Of a DNA stretch of 64,000 nucleotides, positions 43,809 through 53,661 are shown piece after piece; the first letter of the stretch is position 1; each line of letters starts with the position of its first letter. Under the pieces are notes generated by a model. That model ran no database searches, was not told the DNA's origin, and saw only the letters and a list, made by a program, of their open reading frames with translations. The translations under genes were made by a program, and so were the position numbers. The DNA is taken from NCBI GenBank assembly GCA_035548495.1, contig DASZSV010000036.1, positions 1 to 64,000 on the forward strand. The letters run 5' to 3'. This DNA comes from CAILZL01 sp035548495 (lineage in GTDB: Bacteria; Pseudomonadota; Gammaproteobacteria; Steroidobacterales; Steroidobacteraceae).

Positions 43809-44411
43809 ATGACGTTGTTTTCCAGTCCCAAGGACATGTGGAGTCACCGCACGCGGTTTGTGCTGGCAGAAAAAGATGTCACGCTCGATATCATTGATGT
43901 CGATGGCCGTTCGTTGCCGGCAGATCTGATGGACCTCAATCCTTACCACAGTCTGCCGACGCTGGTTGAACGCGATCTGGTGCTGTTTGATTCACGCATC
44001 ATCATCGAGTATCTGGATGAGCGTTATCCACATCCGCCGTTGATGCCCATTGATCCGATTACGCGGGCGCGCTTCCGGCTGGCGATTTATCGCATCGAGC
44101 GCGACTGGTACACGCTGGCCGCAGATATTGAACAAACCGCAGATCGCAAGCGCAGTGAAGAAGCACGGCAGACGTTGCATGACAGCATCATGGCCAATGT
44201 GGAAGTGTTCCGCATGCAGCCGTATTTTCAGTCGCCGGATTTCACGCTGGTAGATGCCACCATTGCGCCGGTATTGTGGCGCCTGCCAAGCTGGGGCATT
44301 TCGTTGAATCCGCAGCAAGCCGATGCAGTGATGCAATACGAACGCCGCGTATTCACGCGTCCCGCATTCCGCCGCAGTCTTTCATGGGCCGAACGCGCCA
44401 TGCGCGTATAG
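43809..44411 (+). CDS. sspA: Stringent starvation protein A
   Basis: 200 residues from the ATG at 43809 (a GTG precedes it by one codon). Glutathione-S-transferase fold without clear GST activity: MTLFSSPKDMWSHRTRFVLA, then LPTLVERDLVLFDSRIIIEY. SspA binds RNA polymerase and controls stress and virulence genes in gammaproteobacteria. The order petABC-sspA-sspB is typical of the class. Confidence 0.93.
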   Translation: MTLFSSPKDMWSHRTRFVLAEKDVTLDIIDVDGRSLPADLMDLNPYHSLPTLVERDLVLFDSRIIIEYLDERYPHPPLMPIDPITRARFRLAIYRIERDWYTLAADIEQTADRKRSEEARQTLHDSIMANVEVFRMQPYFQSPDFTLVDATIAPVLWRLPSWGISLNPQQADAVMQYERRVFTRPAFRRSLSWAERAMRV

Positions 44412-44423
44412 CAAGCAAGTGAC

Positions 44424-44867
44424 ATGGCGCAACCACTGCCACCTTCTCCTTCACGACGTCCCTATCTGCTGCGTGCCATGCACGAGTGGATGACGGACAA
44501 CAATCAAACACCACATATCGTTGTTGATGCAGGCATTCAAGGCGTTGAAGTGCCGCGTCAGTATGTGCAGGACGGCAAGATCATTCTCAACATCAGTTAT
44601 CACGCGACCCAGGGACTGGGCATGACCAATCATGAAGTGACGTTCAATGCCCGTTTCGGCGGCAGCAGTTATCACGTTGTGGTTCCGGTTCATGCCATCG
44701 TCGGCATTTATGCGCGTGAAACCGGACAGGGCATGATCTTCGGTGATGAAGATGCGCCTGCCACTCCGCCACCGGCGCCGCCGGAATCGCCCGTACCTTC
44801 GTCGCCATCGACCGATGCTGCACAGGACAAGAACGCCAAACGTGCCAAACTGAAAGTCGTGAAGTAA
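44424..44867 (+). CDS. sspB: ClpXP protease specificity-enhancing factor SspB
   Basis: 147 residues. The N-terminal substrate-binding domain has SRRPYLLRAMHEWMTDNNQT, VEVPRQYVQDGKIILNISYH and FNARFGGSSYHVVVPVHAIV. The C-terminal tail (DEDAPATPPPAPPESPVPSS) is a flexible linker ending in a basic ClpX-binding tip (KNAKRAKLKVVK). It delivers ssrA-tagged and other proteins to ClpXP. It follows sspA after 12 bp. Confidence 0.96.
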   Translation: MAQPLPPSPSRRPYLLRAMHEWMTDNNQTPHIVVDAGIQGVEVPRQYVQDGKIILNISYHATQGLGMTNHEVTFNARFGGSSYHVVVPVHAIVGIYARETGQGMIFGDEDAPATPPPAPPESPVPSSPSTDAAQDKNAKRAKLKVVK

Positions 44868-44889
44868 CTTGCAGCGCAGTCACGTTGCG

Positions 44890-46131
44890 TCAAGCATGAA
44901 GGTAGTTGCGGATTGCACGATTGGCCGGTTCTGAAACAAAGCGTGCCACCAGCATGGCCACCAGCGCGGATAACAACAGAAACAGCATCAGCCACGGAAA
45001 CCATGCATATGACGGCAAATCCTCCCTGTCCAGTACATTGCGTAGCGTGGCCAGCACTACGATATGAAACAGATACAACTCGTAACTGTGACGGCCCAGC
45101 CAGCGCACGCCGGCAGCAGCACGGCCGGTGACCAGGCCGGGGCGTGCATCACGCGCCGAACTGAATATATAAACGGCGGCGCATAACGCGATCAACGAAA
45201 ATCCCCATACTTCATGGGTGTCAATGCCGCGCAGATAGATGACAACAAAACCGATGCCGGCTGTTGCTCGCGCAATGATTGTCCATCTGTCATGCAATGA
45301 ATATCGCGATGCCAGCATGGCAGTCAAACAACCCATGGCGATGGCATCGAAGCAGGCAAGATAACCGCATTCAAAAAACAATTCATTGTCAGTGTGCCAG
45401 CTGCGATACACGGGTCCAATGATGATCAGTACCAGACACGCCAGTGCAATGAATGACTTGCGGCGCAAGAGCAGAAAGACCAATGGCAATGCCAGATAGA
45501 ACACTTCTTCCACCGACAACGACCAGTAAATATTCAGACAATAGTTGAACCATCCCGCAGATTGCATCAGCACGTTGTGCCAGAACGTCAGAATCGACAG
45601 CACGGCAGGCAGGAAGAACGAATCCGGCATGGGCTGGCCGGCATGCGCACTGCGGAAATAGGGCACATGCAGCAGTCCCAGCGGCACGATGATCAGCAAT
45701 GCCAGCAGAATGCTGGGCATGATGCGTGCGAAGCGATAGGTGTAGAACGCGCGCATCTTCAGATACGCCGGTTCGCCCCAGCGCGCCAGCGACATGGAAG
45801 TAATGAGATAACCGGAGATGACAAAGAACAGTGTTACGCCATAGTTGCCGTTGTAGAACACGGCCTTCAATGCGTTGATGCCGGCTATTGTGCGTAGCGG
45901 GCAATTGGTTAATCCATAGGCAAGGGCATAGTGGAGCAACAGCACCAACAGTATTGCAATGCCGCGCAGAAAGTCGATATGTGCATTGCGGCCGCGAACA
46001 GGTGACTTGATTGCTGAATCCTGAGCCGAAGTGTTTACGCCATGGTGATGGTGAGCGGCAATGATGTCATTGTGCATATTGATCCATGATGATCCTGAAT
46101 GGTCTGACAAGGGCATGTATTTGTTTGACAT
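44890..46131 (-). CDS. Acyltransferase 3 family membrane protein (OafA/YrhL type)
   Basis: 413 residues from ATG at 46131; the in-frame start at 46296 would add 55 uncharged and poorly placed residues. After a His-rich head (IIAAHHHHG), the domain begins RNAHIDFLRGIAILLVLLLH and continues with about ten helices: FFVISGYLITSMSL, RFARIMPSILLALL, SVEEVFYLALPLVFLL and HSYELYLFHIVV near the end. Members O-acetylate or otherwise acylate sugars on LPS, exopolysaccharide or peptidoglycan. The His in RGIAILLVLLLH and the Arg of YRFARIMP fit the family. Substrate unknown. First gene of the accessory block. Confidence 0.85.
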   Translation of the reverse strand: MSNKYMPLSDHSGSSWINMHNDIIAAHHHHGVNTSAQDSAIKSPVRGRNAHIDFLRGIAILLVLLLHYALAYGLTNCPLRTIAGINALKAVFYNGNYGVTLFFVISGYLITSMSLARWGEPAYLKMRAFYTYRFARIMPSILLALLIIVPLGLLHVPYFRSAHAGQPMPDSFFLPAVLSILTFWHNVLMQSAGWFNYCLNIYWSLSVEEVFYLALPLVFLLLRRKSFIALACLVLIIIGPVYRSWHTDNELFFECGYLACFDAIAMGCLTAMLASRYSLHDRWTIIARATAGIGFVVIYLRGIDTHEVWGFSLIALCAAVYIFSSARDARPGLVTGRAAAGVRWLGRHSYELYLFHIVVLATLRNVLDREDLPSYAWFPWLMLFLLLSALVAMLVARFVSEPANRAIRNYLHA

Positions 46132-46465
46132 TATCTCGCCAGCGCAAGCATCGCTCCGGTTTCCCGGCAAGGCGTGGTTGCTGTGCTGATTCGTCAGCTT
46201 ATCTGATGCAATCCTCAATCGCCAGTCATCGAATCCCGGTAACACCGGAACGATTGCGTGAAGCATGCGGCATTTGCTGGCCTCACTGCGGGCCACAATG
46301 AACTATTTGTCATTTCCGCGGTCGGTTTTGCTGGTGCAGATGCGCGGTAAGTTGCAAACCCTGTTTTCGCCAACTGATACAATTACCGGATGCAACTTTT
46401 TTCTTTTGTCTGTGTTAATTGGTGGCATGGCAGCCCGCGATGCGGCCCGGGGATAATGTTTCACG
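46132..46465. other. Non-coding gap between oafA-like and exporter operon
   Basis: 334 bp between two divergent units. It must hold both promoters. A TACAAT hexamer (46378-46383) facing the exporter is the best -10 candidate, with no well-spaced -35. No repeat, RNA gene or ORF with support is seen. Confidence 0.4.
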
Positions 46466-47167
46466 ATGATAAAACTCCATAACATTCACAAGTACTACCA
46501 TTCCGGCGGTCAGCCATTGCACGTGCTCAAGGGAGTTGATCTTCACATACGTGAAGGTGAGCTGGTGTCCATCATGGGTTCATCGGGATCGGGCAAGTCC
46601 ACGTTGCTCAACATTCTCGGCATCCTCGACAACCATGATGAAGGCAATTACTTTCTTGCTGGTCAGGAAATAAAGCATCTGCGCGAGAAGACTGCTGCAC
46701 ATTTGCGCAATCAATTGCTGGGGTTTGTGTTCCAGTCATTCAATCTGCTGCCGTTCAAGAATGCCACGGAAAATGTGGCATTGCCGCTTTACTATCAGGG
46801 CGTGGGCCGCAAGGAACGCAACTATCGTGCAGAGCAGTATCTTGACATGGTGGGCCTGTCGGACCGCAAGACCTTCATGCCCAATCAGTTATCCGGTGGA
46901 CAAAAGCAGCGCGTCGCCATCGCACGAGCACTGGTAAGCAAGCCCAAGGTCATTCTCGCCGATGAACCTACCGGCGCGCTGGACAGTCACACCACACAGG
47001 AGATCATGTCCCTGATCAAGGATATTCATCAACGCGGCAACACCATTGTGATTGTGACACATGAACAGGACATCGCCGATCAAACGCAGCGCCAGATCAA
47101 TCTCAGGGATGGCGTGGTGATCAGTGCCAGGGAAGCGCATGCACATCACATGGCGGCAGTGGACTGA
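46466..47167 (+). CDS. ABC transporter ATP-binding protein (MacB/LolD type)
   Basis: 233 residues. Walker A SIMGSSGSGKSTLLNILGIL, signature LSGGQKQRVAIARALVSKPK, Walker B VILADEPTGALD and TPTxE-like tail. The Q-loop FVFQSFNLLP is also typical of MacB/LolD-type ATPases that power FtsX-fold permeases without moving solutes through the membrane. It is the first gene of a four-gene unit with two permeases and a membrane-fusion protein, so it belongs to a tripartite exporter. Confidence 0.92.
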   Translation: MIKLHNIHKYYHSGGQPLHVLKGVDLHIREGELVSIMGSSGSGKSTLLNILGILDNHDEGNYFLAGQEIKHLREKTAAHLRNQLLGFVFQSFNLLPFKNATENVALPLYYQGVGRKERNYRAEQYLDMVGLSDRKTFMPNQLSGGQKQRVAIARALVSKPKVILADEPTGALDSHTTQEIMSLIKDIHQRGNTIVIVTHEQDIADQTQRQINLRDGVVISAREAHAHHMAAVD

Positions 47168-47172
47168 GCGTC

Positions 47173-48411
47173 ATGCTGGATAGCCTGCAAGAAATCCTGT
47201 TTACGCTGAAGCAGAACAAGCTGCGCACATTGCTCACTGCCTTCGGTGTATTCTGGGGCATCTTCATGCTCATCCTGTTGCTGGGCGCAGGGCGCGGCAT
47301 GCAGAACGGTGTAATGGATGATTTCGGTGCTGATGTGCTGGACTTCATCATTGTTTATCCGGGCAGCACCAGCATGGCGTATCACGGCATGGGTGTTGGA
47401 CGGCCCATTCAATTTACGCAGGGCGATGCGCAGGCGGTACTGCGTCAGGTGCATGGCATTCGCATGCTGTCCATCGAGAACGCATTGGGCCGCGGTGAAA
47501 TCACTTATCAGGACAAGGGTGGCGATTTTGAAATACGCGGTATTCCCGATGAGTACTTCAAGATCAAAAACGACGTGCCATTCGACTTCGGACGCAAGCC
47601 CGACATGCTTGATGACGATCAGGTGCGCAAGGTGGCTGTCATTGGCACTGCGGTGGCTGAACGACTGTTTCCCAAAGGGGTTGATCCCGTTGGCAAGGAT
47701 ATTCGTGTCAAGGGCGTGGTGATGAAGGTCACCGGCATGTTCTACGACAAGTTCAATCGCGGACAATTTTCCGAACGCGTGTACATTCCACAAACCACTT
47801 TCATAAAGATCTTTGGCGGTGGCGATCGCATCACCGACATGTGGCTGCGTCCCGAGAAAGGCGTGGATGGATTCGTGGTCGAAAAGCAGGTGCTTGATCT
47901 GCTCAAGCGGCGTCATGATGTGGCACCCGATGACATACGCGGTGTGCAGTCATTCAACATGGCGAAGCCGGCACAGAACATCAATGGATTGTTCATCGGC
48001 ATCAAGGCATTCATCTGGTTCGTGGGACTGGGCACGCTGATGGCAGGCATTGTCGGTGTCAGTAACATCATGATCATCACGGTGAAAGAACGTACCCGTG
48101 AAATCGGTATTCGCAAGGCATTGGGCGCAACACCGTTCACCATTGTCAGCACACTGCTGGTGGAATCCATTCTGGTGACCGGCATATCGGGCTATATTGG
48201 TCTGGTGCTGGGTGTGGGACTGCTGGAGCTGGTGTCGCTGGCATTGCATGCGGCAGGTGGACATGTGCCTTACTTCAAGAATCCTGATGTTGATTTCGGT
48301 ATCGCGATCACTGCCATCGTGTTGCTGGTTGCCGTCGGCGCCATTGCGGGCTTCATGCCGGCATTGCGTGCAGCGCGCATTTCTCCGGTTGAAGCCATGC
48401 GTGCAGAATGA
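47173..48411 (+). CDS. MacB-like ABC transporter permease 1 (FtsX fold)
   Basis: 412 residues. Helix 1 (LRTLLTAFGVFWGIFMLILL) is followed by a large periplasmic MacB-PCD domain and three C-terminal helices with VGVSNIMIITVKERTREIGI, the coupling-helix motif RKALGATP and VGAIAGFMPALRAARISPVE. It starts 5 bp after the ATPase stop. It is homologous to the next gene, so the two may pair in a heterodimer. Such split systems are very common in Bacteroidetes. Confidence 0.9.
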   Translation: MLDSLQEILFTLKQNKLRTLLTAFGVFWGIFMLILLLGAGRGMQNGVMDDFGADVLDFIIVYPGSTSMAYHGMGVGRPIQFTQGDAQAVLRQVHGIRMLSIENALGRGEITYQDKGGDFEIRGIPDEYFKIKNDVPFDFGRKPDMLDDDQVRKVAVIGTAVAERLFPKGVDPVGKDIRVKGVVMKVTGMFYDKFNRGQFSERVYIPQTTFIKIFGGGDRITDMWLRPEKGVDGFVVEKQVLDLLKRRHDVAPDDIRGVQSFNMAKPAQNINGLFIGIKAFIWFVGLGTLMAGIVGVSNIMIITVKERTREIGIRKALGATPFTIVSTLLVESILVTGISGYIGLVLGVGLLELVSLALHAAGGHVPYFKNPDVDFGIAITAIVLLVAVGAIAGFMPALRAARISPVEAMRAE

Positions 48412-48416
48412 GGTGA

Positions 48417-49688
48417 ATGAACATGTTCATCGACATCGAAAAATGGCGCGAAATTTTCAGCACATTGAGCCGTCACAAATTACGTACTGCGTTGACGGCT
48501 TTCGGCGTGTTCTGGGGCATCTTCATGCTCACTGTGCTGCTGGGTGCCGGCAAGGGATTGCAGAACGGTGCTACCGAGAGTTTTCCGCGGGTGGCCAATG
48601 CCGTGTGGATCTGGTGCAAGGGTACGACGCAATTGCCTTATGAAGGCATGCCTGTGGGCCGGCATATTCTTCTGCGACGTGATGATATTGATGATATCAG
48701 GACCAATGTGCCAAGCGTGGGCGCTGTCAAGGGACAGAACTCGGTGGGCATCTGGGATGGTTTGCCGCCCTATGTGGTCTACAAGTCAAAGAATGGCTCT
48801 TTCTCCATACAGGGCGCATTTGCCGGCATTGAAGACATTCAGTCCATGCGGATTACCGCAGGCCGTACACTGGATGTGCTTGATGAACGGGACAAACGCA
48901 AGGTGGTGCTGATCGGTGAACGCGTGCGTGATCAATTATTCGGCAAGGATGACAAGGCCATCGGCAAATTCATCACCGTGAATGGCATCAGCTTCCAGGT
49001 GATCGGCGTGTTTGCATCATTGTCCAGAGGCAACGAACAGCAGGAAGAAGAAAAAATATACATGCCCAATGACACCTTGCGCGAAGCCTTCAATCAGCTC
49101 GGATGGGTGGGTAACTTGATAGTGATTCCCAAACCGGGCATTGATGCCAGTGTCGCCCAAGCCGATGTCATTCGTTATCTGGAAAAAGTCAACAAGATCG
49201 ATCCGGATGACAAAGGCGTGTTTGGCAGTTTCAATCTGCAAACCGAACACGACAAGATTCAGGGACTGTTCACCGGCATTACCGTGTTCAGCTGGATCGT
49301 TGCCGTCGGCACCATCATGGCCGGTGCCATTGGTGTGGGCAACATCATGCTGATTGTAGTGAAGGAAAGAACACGGGAGATCGGCATTCGCAAGGCATTG
49401 GGTGCGAAACCGTTCTCCATCGTATCGATGATCATGCAGGAGTCGTTGTTCCTTACCTCGGTTGCCGGTTACAGCGGACTGGTGGTGGGCGCGTTACTGC
49501 TTGAGATTATCGCCAAGGCAGTGGATGCCGGTGGCGGTCATTCGGGTTTCTTCAGTCATCCCGAAGTGGATTTCAAAACTGCGATCGTTGCGTTGTGCGT
49601 GCTGGTGGTGTCGGGTGTGCTTGCTTCGTTGCTGCCTGCGGCCAACGCGGCAGCGGTGAATCCCATCGTCGCCTTGCAGGATGAATAG
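48417..49688 (+). CDS. MacB-like ABC transporter permease 2 (FtsX fold)
   Basis: 423 residues, same plan as permease 1: LRTALTAFGVFWGIFMLTVL, a periplasmic domain, then IGVGNIMLIVVKERTREIGI, RKALGAKP and a C-terminal anchor with LASLLPAANAAAVNPIVALQ. The start is ATG at 48417 or 48423; a GAGGTGA overlaps the end of the preceding gene. Similarity to permease 1 at both helix 1 and the coupling region points to an old tandem duplication. The substrate is unknown (macrolides, peptides or siderophores are typical of relatives). Confidence 0.9.
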   Translation: MNMFIDIEKWREIFSTLSRHKLRTALTAFGVFWGIFMLTVLLGAGKGLQNGATESFPRVANAVWIWCKGTTQLPYEGMPVGRHILLRRDDIDDIRTNVPSVGAVKGQNSVGIWDGLPPYVVYKSKNGSFSIQGAFAGIEDIQSMRITAGRTLDVLDERDKRKVVLIGERVRDQLFGKDDKAIGKFITVNGISFQVIGVFASLSRGNEQQEEEKIYMPNDTLREAFNQLGWVGNLIVIPKPGIDASVAQADVIRYLEKVNKIDPDDKGVFGSFNLQTEHDKIQGLFTGITVFSWIVAVGTIMAGAIGVGNIMLIVVKERTREIGIRKALGAKPFSIVSMIMQESLFLTSVAGYSGLVVGALLLEIIAKAVDAGGGHSGFFSHPEVDFKTAIVALCVLVVSGVLASLLPAANAAAVNPIVALQDE

Positions 49689-49736
49689 CCGCGGAAATGA
49701 GTTGTCGTTCTTAATCGTTTAACAAACAAGAAGTCT

Positions 49737-50816
49737 GTGATGAAAAAAATATTGAAGTTCGCCTTGCTGGGTGTAATTGCGCTGGTGTTTGTAGGTACGC
49801 TGGTGTTTCTGTACAAGAAGTCCCATCAACCGGCGGTCATTTATCAAACCGATACGCCGGTCATCACCACCATCATCAAGAAGACCGTGGCCATCGGCAA
49901 GGTGATTCCGCGTCGCCAGATCGACGTGAAGGCGCAGGTGTCGGGTGTAGTGGAGAAATTGTTTGTTATCGCCGGACAAACCGTGCACAAAGGTGATTTC
50001 ATTGCGCGCATCGCACTGCGTCCAACCATGCTCAGCATCAATACTGCCGAAGCACAGTTGCAGTCCGCCAAAATCAACTTGCAGAATCAGGAAGTGGCCC
50101 TGGAACGCAGCAAAAAACTGTTTGCAGCGAAAATGATTTCACAGGCTGATCTGGATCAGGCAACCTTGTCCTACAACTTGCAGAAGGAAGCGGTGGAGTC
50201 CGGTGAGGACTCATTGCTGTTGCTGAAGACCGGTTCGACACGCAACTCCAACATGGTATCGAACATGATTCCTGCAACCATCAGCGGCATGGTGCTGGAT
50301 GTGCCCAACAAGGAAGGGGCATTCATCGTTGAAACCAGCACCTTTCAGTCGGGCACCACACTGGCAACACTGGCCGACATGAATGACATGATTTTCGAAG
50401 GACTGGTGGATGAATCCGAAGTTGGCAAACTGAAGGAAGGCATGGACTTGGTGCTGAACGTAGGTGCGCTGGAAGGCAAACCGTTTTCCGCGACGCTGGA
50501 ATACATTTCACCCAATGGCGTTACCGATCAGGGTGCCACCAAATTTACCATTCGTGCGGCGGTCAAATTGCAGAAGGGCTTGTTCCTGCGTGCCAACTAC
50601 AGCGCGAATGCCGACATTGTGCTGGCCAAAAAGGAAAATGTACTCGCCATCAACGAAGGCGATTTGCTGATCGACGGCGACAAGACCTACGTTGAAGTTG
50701 CAACCGGACCACAGCAATTTGTAAAGCGCGAAGTTACTACGGGATTGTCCGACGGCATCAATATCGAAATAGTGTCGGGCTTGAAGATGGGCGAGAAGAT
50801 CAAGCACCGCACGTGA
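49737..50816 (+). CDS. Periplasmic adaptor subunit (HlyD/MacA-like)
   Basis: 359 residues. One N-terminal membrane helix (ILKFALLGVIALVFVGTLVF), then the biotinyl-lipoyl-like half VIPRRQIDVKAQVSGVVEKL, a coiled-coil hairpin (AEAQLQSAKINLQNQEVALE to YNLQKEAVESGEDSLL), and beta-barrel domains ending KMGEKIKHRT. It links the permeases to an outer-membrane TolC-type channel, which is not in the window. The gene order ATPase-permease-permease-adaptor differs from the usual macA-macB fusion. Confidence 0.9.
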   Translation: MMKKILKFALLGVIALVFVGTLVFLYKKSHQPAVIYQTDTPVITTIIKKTVAIGKVIPRRQIDVKAQVSGVVEKLFVIAGQTVHKGDFIARIALRPTMLSINTAEAQLQSAKINLQNQEVALERSKKLFAAKMISQADLDQATLSYNLQKEAVESGEDSLLLLKTGSTRNSNMVSNMIPATISGMVLDVPNKEGAFIVETSTFQSGTTLATLADMNDMIFEGLVDESEVGKLKEGMDLVLNVGALEGKPFSATLEYISPNGVTDQGATKFTIRAAVKLQKGLFLRANYSANADIVLAKKENVLAINEGDLLIDGDKTYVEVATGPQQFVKREVTTGLSDGINIEIVSGLKMGEKIKHRT

Positions 50817-51153
50817 TGACGTCAACAACAATGAAAGCGTGATCCGCGATTGCAGGCGGCGAGTTGATCCAGAATCGAAACAGGAATTGCCATCTGTTCA
50901 GGCCAGGAAGGGTCAGTCACGAGCGGGGCATTGCGTTTCGCCTGAATGTCCACAGAAATCGCAGGTGATGGCATGTTGTCGAACTATTTTCGTGACCGGC
51001 ATTCTGAAAATTGATCGGTTATTACGTTCTGCTGATGGTAGAGGGCATGAGATGATTCTCAAAAATGCTTGATACTCTTGTGGTGTTTTCTGAAAAGACA
51101 AAGCAATGACATGCGTTGACCGCCAAACAATTTACGGTGAATCATGTACGAAC
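50817..51153. other. Non-coding gap after the exporter operon
   Basis: 337 bp between the adaptor stop and the stop of the convergent TonB receptor. I see no supported gene, RNA or strong terminator in it. Confidence 0.4.
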
Positions 51154-53661
51154 CTACAGTTTTAGATATATGCCCGCAGTAATGCGGCGGCCGGTCTCCA
51201 CTGAATTCAAGAGCTGCTCCGGAAAGCGACCATGTGTTCTGTATCGAGCGTTGTTCAAGTTTTGGCCATCGAGATATACGCTCAGGTGCTGGTTTAATTC
51301 ATAGCTGATCCTCGCGTCCACCTGAGTTGCTGCATTGGTATATGTCGGCTCCAGACCAAAGGCCGAGCCGTTAACCTCTTGTCCAAGAGAAGTCAGTGCA
51401 TCATTCTGGTGATTAACTGCTATGCGGAACTGAAGTCCGTTTTTGTCATAGAAACCGCTAACATTCCACGAGTTCGTTAATCCTGTTACCGCGAATTCGT
51501 AGCTTGTGATATTAAAGCGATTGTATTTATGGTCACTATTCACAAACGTTGCGTTGGCCTCGAAACCAAAGCCACTATCACCAAAAATGTGCTGTAGCGA
51601 TAGCTCAATGCCGTTAACACGGAATGAAGCTCCATTGACCTGCGTCGATATTTTGAACTGCGCAGGTTGATTCGTCGTTGGGTAAACGACATTATTGATG
51701 GAACCAAGAACATTACCGTACAAAATAGCGTTGGAAATGTTTTTCATGAATGCATCCAGCGCCAAATACGAATCCTTGGTGTAATACCATTCCACCCCCA
51801 GATCCCGGTTGTAGGACAGGTAGGGCAATAACCCCGGGTTACCACCGTTGGCAAATAGCGCACCCACGCGTTGATTTGGACTGACGTTTATATCTGGATT
51901 AATAGAACTCAGTGGCGGGCGAGTCAGGGTGCGTGATACATCGGCACGCAACTTCACTGTGTCCGTGATATCGAAGTTCAAGTCCAGATTGGGTAGCAGA
52001 TAATTGTAACGGTTGTCCTGCGAAATTGTCATGGAAGCTGTGTACGAGACCAGATACACAGTGTGGTCCACCGCTTCTACGGTTAGTGCTGTCGGTAATT
52101 GTTGATTGAAAGCTTCGGACGTCACTCTGGTTTGTTCTTCGCGTAGGCCCGCATTAACTGACAAACGTGTTGAACCAAGGGAAACTTTCCATAGTCCGTT
52201 CAAGAAGAAGGAACCTGTATGTTCATCAATCACCTGGAAGGGAATAAGGGTTATCACTAGAGCACTAGGAACATAAGATGACTGTTGATTGAAATAGTAG
52301 TTTAAATTATTCAAATGCTCGCTGTTGGTGCTGTATTGAGCGCCGTAGTCGATCTTTAGCTCATCCCCTTTCCATGTCCCTTGTAACTTGAAATCGTCAA
52401 CGGTGTTTTTGTTAAGTACGCTGCCCACCTGCGTCACAGGCGCAGTATAAGTTGGCCTCAATTCCGACACGGAACTGGAATAGTCGACCAAATAGGTTTG
52501 ATGGTCCGTTGCATCCCACTTGACGTTAACGCCGACATCATTGTTTTCCATCGCACGAATGTTGTGCGTATTAACCAGGGTAGGCGAACTGGAAGGATAG
52601 ATAGAGCTCGCTGGATATGTGAAGCTGACAACAGTCCCGTTACTATTGCGAACAACATTGGTGAGATCGGGGCCACTGAACCCGCTGCTGTATCCGTATA
52701 GTTGTTGAGACAGCGTGTCCTTGGAGTAATCATCATTCACCGTAAATAGCAAGTTCGCGACCGGGCGCCACTGCAGGGCCAAGCGACCACTGGTGCGCTT
52801 ATCGTCATTATGCTCTTCGTAAGTATTGTAATCCTGTTCATACCAGGAAGGAGCGGTATCATAGAAACCTGTACAACTCGCCGGAGTCGTTGCGAATTGC
52901 GAGCAATTTAAATGCGTACCGGTCCATCCTTCAATATTGGTATGGTTTCCCTTGGTCTTGGTTTGCGCATAAGCAATATCTGCCAGCACACCAAAGGTAT
53001 TGCCTGCATAGGTATTACTGAATAGCAGAGCACCATTCGGTGTAATTTTTCCCTCACCGCTCGCATCAGTACCTGAAACTAAGCCATTCAATTGCAGTCC
53101 GGGTTTATCGAACGGCAGGCGATTGATGATATCGATGGTTGCACCAATGGCACCAATGGACAGTGTCGCATCAGGTGTCTTCAGCACATGAACAGCTTTG
53201 ACGGACTCGGTGCCTATTGTGCTGAAGTCAAACGCCCGAGTGCCAGTGGCTGAAGCAAGCTGACGTCCATCAACCAGTGTGGTGTTGAAACTGGGGCCGA
53301 AGCCACGTACGGTGATCGAGGTGGTATCACCGGTGCTGGTAAAGCCGATTGATGATTCATGGCTGGCGGCAACACCGGGCAGACGTGCCATCGCCGTTGC
53401 AAGATTTGAATCCGGGAATCTGCCAATATCCTCAGCAGAAATGACATCGACCAAGCCGGCTGAGTCTTTCTTGGCGGCCGTACTGCTCAGCAACGATGCC
53501 AGGATGCCGGTGGTTGCCGAATCATCCGAACCACTGTTGCTGTCATCATTGGCAGCGAAAGCGGCATTGGGTATGCATGTTGTGCCCAATGTCAAAGTCG
53601 AAATTCCTGTTACCCACATTGCGCGCATACGCCGACGCAATACTTCATCAGTCTTTTCCAT
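51154..53661 (-). CDS. TonB-dependent receptor (Xanthomonas/Caulobacter-type, outer membrane)
   Basis: 835 residues from ATG at 53661, with AGGA well placed; an in-frame extension to 53919 lacks a signal peptide. The signal peptide ends near IPNAAFA. A Ser/Asp-rich head (NDDSNSGSDDSATTG) precedes the plug: LVDVISAEDIGRFPDSNLAT, MARLPGVA and TSITVRGFGPSFNTTLVDGR, all typical of the large receptor clan that imports plant glycans in xanthomonads. The 22-strand barrel follows and ends ETGRRITAGIYLKL, with a hydrophobic last residue as in outer-membrane proteins. No TonB box is obvious at the N-terminus. The substrate could be an oligosaccharide, fitting the secreted glycosidases elsewhere in the window. 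Confidence 0.92.
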   Translation of the reverse strand: MEKTDEVLRRRMRAMWVTGISTLTLGTTCIPNAAFAANDDSNSGSDDSATTGILASLLSSTAAKKDSAGLVDVISAEDIGRFPDSNLATAMARLPGVAASHESSIGFTSTGDTTSITVRGFGPSFNTTLVDGRQLASATGTRAFDFSTIGTESVKAVHVLKTPDATLSIGAIGATIDIINRLPFDKPGLQLNGLVSGTDASGEGKITPNGALLFSNTYAGNTFGVLADIAYAQTKTKGNHTNIEGWTGTHLNCSQFATTPASCTGFYDTAPSWYEQDYNTYEEHNDDKRTSGRLALQWRPVANLLFTVNDDYSKDTLSQQLYGYSSGFSGPDLTNVVRNSNGTVVSFTYPASSIYPSSSPTLVNTHNIRAMENNDVGVNVKWDATDHQTYLVDYSSSVSELRPTYTAPVTQVGSVLNKNTVDDFKLQGTWKGDELKIDYGAQYSTNSEHLNNLNYYFNQQSSYVPSALVITLIPFQVIDEHTGSFFLNGLWKVSLGSTRLSVNAGLREEQTRVTSEAFNQQLPTALTVEAVDHTVYLVSYTASMTISQDNRYNYLLPNLDLNFDITDTVKLRADVSRTLTRPPLSSINPDINVSPNQRVGALFANGGNPGLLPYLSYNRDLGVEWYYTKDSYLALDAFMKNISNAILYGNVLGSINNVVYPTTNQPAQFKISTQVNGASFRVNGIELSLQHIFGDSGFGFEANATFVNSDHKYNRFNITSYEFAVTGLTNSWNVSGFYDKNGLQFRIAVNHQNDALTSLGQEVNGSAFGLEPTYTNAATQVDARISYELNQHLSVYLDGQNLNNARYRTHGRFPEQLLNSVETGRRITAGIYLKL

